This document shows, piece by piece, positions 33,274 through 44,800 of a stretch of DNA of 64,000 nt (the first letter of the stretch is position 1; every line of letters starts with the position of its first letter). The translations under genes were made by a program, and so were the position numbers. This stretch comes from Notamacropus eugenii (lineage: Eukaryota; Chordata; Mammalia; Diprotodontia; Macropodidae). Below the pieces are notes generated by a model. That model was not told the origin of the DNA, searched no databases, and worked only from the letters and a program-made list of their open reading frames with translations. Location: assembly GCF_028372415.1 (NCBI RefSeq), contig NC_092875.1:52956271-53020270 (forward strand), written 5' to 3'.

Positions 33274-35774
33274 GTGAGTCAACTTACAATTTGTTGTTCC
33301 TCCCCATTCTTTATTTTTAAAATACATTATTTATTTTTAATGTTGTTTTCTTTTTAAATTTTGAATTTCAAATTCTCTCCTTCACTCCCAGCCCTCCCCT
33401 ACCCACTGAGAAGGCAAGCAATACAATATAAATTATACATGTCAAAATAATATAAAATATATTTCCATATTAGCTATATTTCAAAAAATAGTAAGAAAAC
33501 TAAAAAAGTGAGAAAATGATACTTCAGTTTTTACTCAGAGCTCATCATTTCTCTCTCTCTCTGGAAGTGGATAGCATTGTAATCTTAAATTCTTTGGAAG
33601 TGTCTTGAATCATTGCATTGATCAGAGTAGCTAAATCTTTCACAGTTGATTATCATTATAACATTGCTATTACCCAGCACAATGACTCCTGGTTCTTCTC
33701 ACTCCACTTTGCACCAGTTCATATTAGCCTTGCCATGTTTTTCTAAAAACACTCCCCTTGTCATTTCCCATGGTACAATAGCACTCCATCACAATCATAT
33801 GCCACAACTTCATCGGCCATTCCTCAATTGAGGAGGAACCCTTTGATTTCCAATTCTTTGCCAACAAAGAGGTACTATAAATACTTTTGCACATAGAGGT
33901 CCCTTTCCTTTTTCTTTGATGTCTTTGGGATACAGACTGAGTAGTGGTATTGCTGTGTCAAAGAGCATGCACAGATTTGTAGCCCTTTGGGCTTAGTTCC
34001 AAGTTGTTCTCCATAATGCTTCTGCATCAACAATTCGTTAGTATACCAACAGTTCAATAGTAGACCTATTTTTCTCCCATCCTCCAGGATTTGTCATTTC
34101 TGAGAGGTATGAAGTAGTACCTCAGAGTGGTTTTAACCTTTCTCTAAATCACTAAGTAGTGATTTAGAGTATTTTTTCATATGGCTATAGATAGCTTTGA
34201 TTTCTTCTCATTAAAACTGCCTGTTGCAGTTTTCGGAGGAAGAAATTAAAGCTATCTATAGTCATATGAAAAAATGCTCTAAATCACTATTGATTAGAAA
34301 GATGCAAATCAAAACAACTCTGAGGTACCACATCACACCTATCAGATTGGCTAACATGACAAAACAGGAAGATGATAAATGTTGGAGAAGATGTGGGAGA
34401 GTTGGAACACTAATTCATTGTTGTTGGAGCTGTGAACTGATCCAACCATTCTGGAGAGCAATTTGGAACTATGCCCAAAGGGCTACAAAAATGTGCATGC
34501 CTTTTGACCCAGCAATACCACTTCTAGGACTATATCCCCAAGAAATTATAAAAATGGGAAAGGGTCCCACATGTACAAAAATATGTATAGCAGCTCTCTT
34601 TGTGGTGGCCAAAAACTGGAAATCAAGGAGATGCCCATCAGTTGGGGAATGGCTAAATAAATTGTGGTATATGAATGTAATGGAATACTATTGTGCTATA
34701 AGAAATGATGAACAGGAAGACTTCAGAGAGGCCTGGAAAGACTTACATGAACTGATGCTGAGTGAAAGGAGAAGAACCAGGAGAACTTTGTACACAGCAA
34801 CAACCACAGTGTTCTAGGAATTTTTCTAGTAGACTTAGTACTTCATTGCAATGCAAGGACTTAAAAATTCTCAATGAACACAAAATGCCTTCCACATCCA
34901 GAGAAAGAACTATGGAATTCAATCGCAGAATGAAGCAGATCATTTTCTTTTGTATTATGTTTTGGTTTGTTTTATGATTTCTCACATTCATTTTAATTTT
35001 TCTATGCAACATGACTAAGGTGAAAATGTATTTAATAGGAATATATTTAATAGGAACCTATATAAAATTGTATGCTGCCTCAGGGAGGGAGTGGGGAGGT
35101 AGGGGGAAGGAAGGGGAGGGAAGGGAAAAAAACTACGGTATATGGAAATGATTGTAGAACACTGTAAACAGATAAAATAACAAAAAAACCTGCCTGTTTA
35201 TTTCCTTTGACCATTTATTAATTGGTGAATGGCTTTTATTTTTATACATTTGACTCAGTTGTATTCTCTCTGTATTTGAGAAATGAGGTCTTTATCAGAG
35301 AAATTTGCTGTAAAAATTTGTGCAACTACTTCATTGTCTATGATACTTTTTAGCAAAATATAGTTTCCATTATTATCCCTTTTAATAAGATCTATTTTTG
35401 CTTTTGCTTTGTCTGAGATCATGATTACTAGCCTTGTCTTTTTTTAGTTCAGCTAAAATACATTCAGCTGTGTTCCAGCCCTTTATTTTAACTCTGTGCA
35501 TGTCTCTGTTTCAAGTGTATCTCTTGTAAACAACATTTTGTTGGATTCTGATTTCTAATTCATCCTACTGTGTCCTTCTATTTCATGAGTGAGCTCATCC
35601 CATTCACATTCACAATCATAATTATTAACTGTGTATTTCCCTTCATCTCATTTACTTCTCTCTCTTCTTCTCTCTAACTTTTTATTTTGTCCCTCCTTAA
35701 AAATCAATTTTGTTTCTAACCACTGCCTCACTTAATACCTCGCTTTTACCTTCTTCCTCTCCTATTTCCCTATT

Positions 35775-35814
<40 letters not shown>

Positions 35815-38800
35815 TCTTCCCTCTTTGAACCAATTCCAATAAGAGTGAGTTCAAGTATTGCCCACCCCTCCTTAGTTTTTCCTTCCCTGTAAAAATTCTC
35901 TTCTTTTATGTGAGAAAACTTCCCCATTCTACCTCTCCTTTCCGTCTTCTCCTACTGCATCCCTCTTTCTCATCCCTTCATTTTTTGGAGGTCATTCCAA
36001 CATAATCAACTCACATTCATGCCCTCTGTCTATGTAAATACCTTTTAATTGCCTAATAATGACAAAATTCTTAGAAATTACGTGTATCATGTTCCCATAT
36101 AAAAATATAAACAGTTCAGCTTTATTGAGATCCTTATTATTCTTTCATGTTTAATTTCTTATGCTTTTCTTGAGTCTTCTTATATTTGAAAGTCAGTTTT
36201 TCTATTCAGCTCTGGCCTTTTCATCAGGAATACTTCAAAATCCTCTACTTCATTAAATATCAATTTTTTTCCCCTGAAGTTTTATCTGTTTTGCTGGAAG
36301 GTGATTCTTGGCTGTAATCTTAGCTTTCTTGTCTTCCAGAATATCATATTCAAGCCCTCCAATCCATTCTTGTAGAAGATGCTAAATCTTGTGTTATTCT
36401 GACCATGGCTCCACAATATTTGGATTGCTTCTTTCTGACTGCTTTCCGTATTATCTTCTTGACCTGGGAGCTCTGGGATTTGTCTATAATATTCCTGGGA
36501 ATTTTAATTTAGGGATCTCTTTCAAGAAATGATCAGTGGGTTATTTGGATTGCTATTTTGCCCTCTGTTTCTAGGATATTTGGGCAGTTTTCTTTGGTAA
36601 TTTCTTGCAATATTATGTCTAAGGTCTTTTTTTGATCATAGCTTTCATGTGGTCCAATAATTCTTAAATTATTTCTCCTTGATCTGTTTTCCAATGAGAT
36701 ATTTCACTTAATCATCTACTTTTCATCTTTTAATTTTGTTTTGTTGTTTTTTGATGTTTTGTGGAATCATTAACTTCCACTTGTCCACTTTTAATTTTTA
36801 AGGAATTATTTTATTCACTGAGCTTGCATCTCCTTTTCCATTTAGCCAATTCTATGTTTTAAGGAGTTGTTTTCTTCTTACATCATTTTTATTTCTTTTC
36901 CCAATTTTTCCTTTACCTCTCTTCTTTGATTTTTTTTTTTAATTTTGAGCTCTTCCATGAGTTCTTTTTGGACCTGAGACTAGTTCACATTTTTCTTTGC
37001 TCCTATGGATGTCGCCATTTTGATATTGTTGTCCTCTTCTTTGATATCCTCTGTCACCATATGTCAGGTGACTCCTAATTTCAGGTTCTTTTTTTGGTTG
37101 CTTGCTTGTTCTTCCAGCTTATCTCTTGACTTTTAGCTTTATGTTATAATTGTGCTTTGCCCCTGGGTGGAGGAGGTTCTATCCAAAGCTTCACTTTTTT
37201 CTGTTGTTTTCAGTTCTGGGGGTTTGTATGTTTTTAGTTTCTCCAAGGGGGCATGATTTAAGGAGATGTGTGGTCACTGCTGTCCTGCCCTGTCCTCTGG
37301 TCTGTGAGTTTTCTCACTGTTTTCTGCCCTGTAGTCACTATGATCAGGGTCCCCATTTTCTTGTAGCCACATTCTTTAGTGTGTTAGTGTTCCTTCTTGC
37401 CCTAGGACTGCAATCCAGTATAACAGAGTCCTGGACCCAGTGTAATCTCCTCACCACTTGCCCAATCTCCCTTACTATCTATGGGCTCTGAGCTCTCGAA
37501 GTCACTGCCATAGATTTAGTTGCCCCAAAAGTCTGTTGCTGGCTTGTTGAAGCATGGCTGCTGGCTACTTTATGCAGAGGCCATGTCATTGCTGGCTTGT
37601 GCCAGGGCTTGGTGCCTTACAGCATGTTCTGGACTGTGTTCCCTCTTACCACAGTGAGACATACCTTTCCTGCCAAACTTCTGAGTTGTTTTGGGCTAAA
37701 ATATTGTTTCAGCCTTCCCTTTTGTTGGTTTTGCCACTCCAGAATTTGTTTTGTGGCATTATTTTAAACCTATTTGGAGGGGAACTTGTGAGAGGTCAGG
37801 TGAGTCCTTGTTTTGGCCTTACCTCTAAGAAAACACTTTTTATACAAATAAAGTCAAATCTGAACAATTTGAAAAATATTAACTTCTCATAGGCCAAGCC
37901 ATTATATTACAAAAATGACAATTCTACTTGAACTAATTTATTTATTCAGTGCTATACCAACTGAACTACCAAAAATTTATTTTATAGAGCTAAAAAAAAT
38001 AATAACAAAATTCATCAGGAGAAGAAAAAAGTTAAGAATATTAATGAAAATTAATGAAAAAAAATGTGAAAAAAGTAACCTGGCCAGACCAGATCTCAAA
38101 CTATATTATAAAATGGTAATTATCAAAACAATCTGGTATTTGCTAAGAAACAGAGTTGTGGTTCAGGGGGATGCATTAGATGCACAATATACACTAGTAA
38201 ATGATAATAGTAATTCAGTGTCTTTATAAACCCCAAAATCCAAACTTTTAGGACACAAATTCACTATTTGACAAAAACTGCTGGGGAAGCTAGAAAATAG
38301 TTTGGCAGGAACTAGGTATAGACCAGCATGTCATACGATATACCAAAATAAGATCAAAATGGGTATTATGATTTAGACGTAAAGGTTGATACCATAAGCA
38401 AATTAGGGGATTATGGAATATTTTACCTGTCTAATCTACAGATAATGAAAGAACTTATGACCAAACAAGAGATAGAGAGCATTATGAGATGTAAAATGAA
38501 TAATTTTGATTATATTAAATTAAAAGACTTTTGTATAAATAAAACAAAAGTAGCCAAGATTAGAAGGAAAACAAAAAACCGGAGAAATTTTTTTAAAGGA
38601 AGGATCTCTGATAAAGGCCTTATTTCTCAAATATATAGAAAACTGAGTCAAATTTATAAGAAAAAAGTCATTCCCCAATTGATAAATGGTCAAATGATAT
38701 GAACAGGCGGTTTTCAGGCTTGAGTTTTCAGGTTTTCAAGAATGGGTGAAACTCTTCATTTTTGTCAACAAAAATTTAGCTTTTAAGTATCTTTTTTAAA

Positions 38801-41800
38801 TTATTGCTTTTTACTATAATTAACTAAAATCTAAAGACACCATATACCCTTGTCCCATTGGTGAGTTCCTCCAGGAACCTCCATTTTGAGCCCAGATGAA
38901 TTATCTTTAATTCTCAAGATCTTGTCATGATGTCCCCAATACAGGTGTCTTATCTTCCCCTCTTCACTTCAGCTCCACTCTACCTGATGCCTTCCTTAGT
39001 TACAACGTAAGCTCCTTCAGGACAGGAACTGTCTTTTTATTTCTATTTGTATCCCCAGTGCTTTGGCCAATGCTTTGTACGTAGTTAGTACTTAATGAAT
39101 ACTTGTTGTCTTGACTTAGGGCAAGGTTTCTTATTAACCGAATTGACTATGAATCAATATTTTGAATGATTGGATTTAATTGAATAAAATTGAATTAAAT
39201 AAAAAACATTTCAAAGTTTTTGGCTCCTTTTCAGGTTTAGTTAGAGCACCACTGTTTTTACCTCATCATGTAGTTGTTGGAGAACACATTAATGCTATCT
39301 TCAATTTGTAGTTTCTTCTTTGTTGGAATCTTTTTATGTCATTTGTCCCTTTTGTGGACTAGTTTAGTTAAATGTTAATATGTCGGTTCACTTACTTGGG
39401 TACATATAAACTGTAGTAGGTCAGAGAAGAAAAGAGGCTGAGAAAGTAGACATTATCTTTTTTTCCTTTCTTACATTCAATAAGTCAGCAGCTCTTCTGG
39501 CTGTACAGTCAATAAGGAAACTCTATCACATCTCAATGGCATTCAGCAATGGCTAAAAGCAGGCCATCCAATGCTTCTCCACTCAGAACCAGGAATGACA
39601 TTTTTGAGCATGGTCCATGCCCTTGCTCCATAGAGAATTCCCCAAGGTTCAGATTTTCAGATATAGAAGGCTCTCCTAGATTTTAACCTTTTTCTGTCTT
39701 CTCTCCTAGGACTGTTGCATTACCCCTGAGCAGGCTCATGGGTGTGCGTGATGGCCGCAAGATCAAAGCTTCTCACAACCCCATCCTAGAGTCCTTTTTC
39801 CGTACCCAGAGTCAGAATCCAAAAGAGGTGAGTAGGGGCCAAATTACAATACTATTAAAGAGCCCAGTGGTTTAAGCCACAATTCCCTTTAGCAGGGATT
39901 CACTAGTTCCTGAATAAGAAGCAGGACAGATAGAGGAGGCTATGTTCCCAGGACTGACTCACAAACAAGCTTCTTGTGGTGCCATCTCTCCTCAGAAGAG
40001 CAATTCTTGTTATGAACACCAAGATCTACCAAGCTCTAGCATCAAAATGGATTAGGAGCTCGCAAAAACTAGGTTTTAATCTCAACTCTGCTAATGCCTT
40101 GCTGTGTGACCTTGGCCAAGTCATGTCCCCCTCTCTAAGCATCTGTTAAATGAGGGGACTGAACCTGATTTACTCTTAAGTCATTCCCAGATTTTACTTT
40201 CTAAAGTGGATAAAGGTTTGCAACTTAGGAATCATCTTCAACTCTTCCTTCTCACTCTCACCCATAGCCAATCAGTGGCCAAATCTTATTGATTCAACCA
40301 CCTCAACATTTCTCACATTTCATCCCCTTCTTTCCACTCACACCGTAATTATAACCCTCTGGTCCCCATTATTGCAATAGCCTTCCCCTTGGTCCCCCTG
40401 CATCCAACCTCTTTCTTCTCCATACCATAGTTCCCACAGCTGCTAAATAGGTCATTTCTAAAATTCAGGTCTTCATTGTTACTCACCTGATAAAGAAGCT
40501 TCAGTGGCTCCCTATTACTACTAGGATGAAATACAAACTCATCTATTTAAATCCCTTTACATCCTATTGTTAGCCTATTTCTCAGGCAGATTACACATTT
40601 AATCCCTGTCATTCCTTCTATGTCCCAGTTATACCTGCTTGTTTGTGGTGAGCAACTCTTCATCTCCTATTTCTGTGCTCAAGCTCTGCCCTATGCCTGG
40701 AATGCTTTCCCTTCTCACCTCCAGTCCTTTAATCCACAGTTCAAGTGCCACTTCCTATGACTTTTTTCCTTATTTCCCTGTTTTTAGTGTTCTCAAAAGT
40801 GAGCAAAGCACTTCACATGTGTTACCTCATTTGATATTTTAGTAACCTGGTGAGGTCGATGCTTTTATTTACAGATGAGGAAACTAAGAGGTAAAGAGTA
40901 GGATCACACAGCTAGTAAGAGTCCAAGGCAGGATTTGAACCCAGCTCTTCCTGACTCCAAGTCCAAAAATTTCAGCCACCATAGTACCTAACTGCTACCT
41001 CTTATGTACACGGAATGTTTCATTTTTTTGTCTTTGTACAGTACCTAGAACATACTAGGTGTTTTAAAATGATGTTGAGTTGAATTGAATTCTGAGGTCC
41101 CTTTCATGTTTAGTATTGTCAGAGATTCTTTCAACATGGATCTTTTCTTCCCTCTTCGCCCTACGGGCAAGAAAACCCTGACAGGGACCAAGGTGTGGTT
41201 TGATGAATGCTTTAATAGGTGAACATATACCACTGACTCTGGGAAAGGGAAGAGGCAACCCTATCTTCTCCTTCCCATTCCCTGTGAAATTCTTGGGGCA
41301 GAGTAGGCAGTGGGTGTTGGAAGCAGGTGGGGAGGACTAGGCAAACTTGGTGGAGAGGACATTTTCCATATAGTCTTTAGGTCTGTGGTCTTCCCTTTCT
41401 CTGCTCCACTTCTAAATCCCTTGCCCTCTGCTGTCCCCAGGCTCAGATGAGTCACCTAGCCACCCAATGCAACCTCTCTTTGAGGCAAGTTCAATGCTGG
41501 TTTCGACATCGGAGAAACCAGGAGCGACCGTTACTGAGTGCGAAATTCTCCGAAGCTTGGTGAGCTGAGGGAACCTGATGGAGGAGTGGCTCCAAACAGT
41601 CCATTATGGGATTAGGGGATTATGAGATCAGGCTTGACCAAGGAAGCAGAAGCCCATTTCATCTGTCTGTCAATCCACTCACCCTAGCAATACAGTTTTC
41701 CATTAAACCCATCCTCTCCTAATTAACTTTGTTTTTTATTTTCAGTTGGAAATTTATATTTTACTTTTCTTCTTTCTTTGGAGGCTTACTCACTGTCTAC

Positions 41801-44800
41801 AATGTGAGTATGTCCTATCCCAACCTCACCATATGTCCCATCCATCCCCATTTGTCCTTTGTGTGCCATCAATCTCTATGTTATATTTCTCTCTCCCTCT
41901 TTCTACCCCTTCCATCTTCTTTCCTCCCCTTATACCCTCTTATCTTCTTCATTTCTGACCACATTCACCCTCTCTTTTCTCAAACTGTTTGTCCCATTTC
42001 TTCTTACCTTTCTCATCTTTACTACCCATTTCCATTCTCTTCCTTCCCTTATGTCTTCATATTCTTCTTACACCATCCATCCCCTTGTACCTTCTTGTCC
42101 TCTCCATTCTCATTCTTTTCATTCCTTTTCATTCTCATTTTCATCCCTCTCCTCCTACATGCCTGGTCCATTCTATTTCCCTTTGTCTCCTCATCCTTTT
42201 CATCTCTTTCCCCTTGGTCCCTCTCTGCCCTTTTAGTATTTCTCAACCCTCCTTAGCTCTCTCATTCATCTTTACTTTTTCCCCTTGTTCATTCCACACC
42301 TTCCCTCCATGTCCCTATGGGTGGGAGGAATGCATGACTATATCCTTTCCAGGGGCTCTGCAGCTAGATTGGCCCATCTGAGAAGTAGGAAGAATGGATC
42401 AGAAATTTTGAGTAAAATGCAATAATGGCATATGATGGCATCAGATCATTGAGTCAAGAATTATGGGGAGAATACATCTAGTCTGGAGTAAAAGAAGAAT
42501 GTGGGGATAGGCAGACTGGTGGGGTGCTCAGTTTGTATGTGCCTAAAGTGATAGGTATCCCAATGGGGAGTACAATTTGGTCATCCCCTGTTGTGTTGGT
42601 GGCCAGTTTGAGAAGCTACTCTAGCCCCACCTCCAGTTCAGGCTATGCCATAGTCAACACAGAAGGGTCAGGTGCAGATAACTTAGAGGGAAGGACCAGA
42701 GTAGGGACCTAGGGCCAAAGCTCTCCTTGACCTCTTTTTGACTCTGACCTGCTTCCCTGAGAAGGAAAGAGAAAGGTGAAGCCAGGGAAATGATGGGTGT
42801 TTCTACAAAGTATGGTTAAAATATTCCTATTGGAGTTTCCTGGGGATATGACCACCTCAAGCTATGGAGCAGAGCCACTGCCTATGGAGGCTGACCTTAA
42901 TGAGGCATTTTCCAGGGATTTAACCCTTTTCCTTCCAGGAGCCATGGTTTTGGAAGCCTGAACTATGTTGGGATGGATTCCCTAAACAGGTGAGCAGCCC
43001 CAGGACAAGGGTGGGCATCCGAGATGCCCATTAAAGTGGATCCTAATTGCTGAATCCCAGCATCCCACTGTTGGAAGGGACCCTCAGAGGCTGGTTCTGA
43101 ACAGAAATCTCCCCTATGGCAAACCTAACCAGAGCTCATCGAATATTTTTTGGGAGATCTTGAGCATGGTCCATTCTCTTTTTGGAAAGCTCTAAACATT
43201 ACGATGTATTTCCCTACATTAGCCTTAATTGAACTCTTTGATATTGCACCCATTGCTCTGGTTTGCCTTGTGAGGCCAAACTGAAGGTCTTCCTTGTTTG
43301 CAAGCACTTGAAGCACATATCTTGTCTCATCTACTTCCCCTCTCCAAGGTCAATATTTTCAGAGGTTAGAGGATGGCAGGGCATGATTTCAAGGATTTCT
43401 GCTATCCATGTTGCCCTCTTTTGGGCCTGCTTCAGTTTACCAACACAATACCTACAATGCCCAGAACTAAAAATAATGCTGTAAGTGTGGTCTGACCAGC
43501 TGTTGTTGGCCAGGGTACTGGTGAAACTGAGGTAGCCTGGATTAAACTCCACAACACCAGCACGGACTGTTTTGAGCGAGGAAGTAGAAAGCCAGGCCTG
43601 GGGTGGCTGGAGTTAATTTTGTCCCCAAGATGACTGAGCTATGTCCCCTCTTGGCAAGAATAATTTAAAAGCAGTTCATCAGGGAGCTCCAGAGACTCCA
43701 GGGAACCTCCTTGCCAATTTTTTAAAAACTTCCTTTTGGGTGACTTTTATCAGCTTTTCTCTTCCTTAACTTCTTTTGAGCTCTCTTGAGAACTTCTTAG
43801 AGAAGGGAACATATAGGCAGAGGGAGGAAGATATTTGAACACATTTTTATTAAATGAACTCTAAGTTTGAGCCCTCAGGCTCTGGGTGATCCATCACCCC
43901 AGATGCAGAGTAGTCACTTTGGAAATCAGGGAAGAGGACAGTGGGAATGTCGCCTGCCTAATCCAAAACACTATCTCACAACACAGTCTAACATTTAGTT
44001 AGTGGTTTTTTAAATTTTGTTTTGTTTTGTGGGGCTTCTTTTGTTATTGTTGGTTTGTGTGGTTGGTATTTACTTTCAAATCATGCTGCTATCTCCTATG
44101 GAGCTAGTTTACAGGCCATTAAAAAAACCAGAAAAACAGATGTTTTCATACTAATTGCTCTCTAATCAACTGCTTCCCTTTCTTGCATCTAGGAAGTTGA
44201 CTTTTTTTTTAACCCAAATGTACATTTATTAGATGTATCTGCGTTATATTTAGCTAACTATTCTATCCAGCTGATCAATAGCCTTTTGGATAGTCATATC
44301 TCCTAACTTAGTGTCATATACAAATTGGATAAACTTGCTTCCTGTCTCCCCTCTCCCTCTACAAGTCATTGATAAAAATGCCAACAAGTCCAGGGGTTAA
44401 CACTGATATCTTGGACATTTCATTAGGAACTTCCTTTCAAGTTGACATTGAGCTATTAATGACCACCTGTTGGGCCCATTCAATTAAGTCTGGAGTTACC
44501 TAACCATAGGATCAACTAGTCACTCTTTCTCTATTTTTTTTCTACAAGAATAGCATGAGAAATTTTATTAAATGATTAGCTACAATGTATGTGAAAATCT
44601 GTTTTCAATATTGACCTAGTCTACTATAACCCCATCAGAAAAAGATAATGTGGTGAGTCTGACTTGGGGAAGACTTGTCTCAGGCGTCCTTTGATCAAGA
44701 GGCCCAGACATAGGCAGAGAAGATGCAAGGCATAGTCTTTGATTCTAGAAAAGTTCTCTCCAAACAGTTTGTCTCCCCTAGACCTCTGATTCTTTCTGTA

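Larger units (their letters stand above)
33310..37830 (-). mobile_element. Internally deleted L1 (HAL1-like), antisense, near full span
   Basis: Minus-strand order: 5' end near 37830, ORF1-like coiled-coil region (about 36100-36980), a short ORF2 endonuclease-like part (about 35400-35600), then ORF2 C-terminus (from about 35330) and 3'UTR to 33310. Most of ORF2 is missing at about 35350-35400. A sense L1 is inserted at 34226-35188. It fills most of the first half of the intron after coding exon 1. Confidence 0.65.

Noticed and set aside
34224-34817. 197-codon frame as a possible host gene
   Set aside because: It is the C-terminal part of L1 ORF2, flanked by L1 3'UTR and TSDs.
41729-42381. 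Overlapping open frames of 125-175 codons rich in Ser, Leu, Phe and Pro
   Set aside because: They arise from the intronic pyrimidine tract; only the first 25 codons at 41729-41803 overlap real exon 4 sequence.
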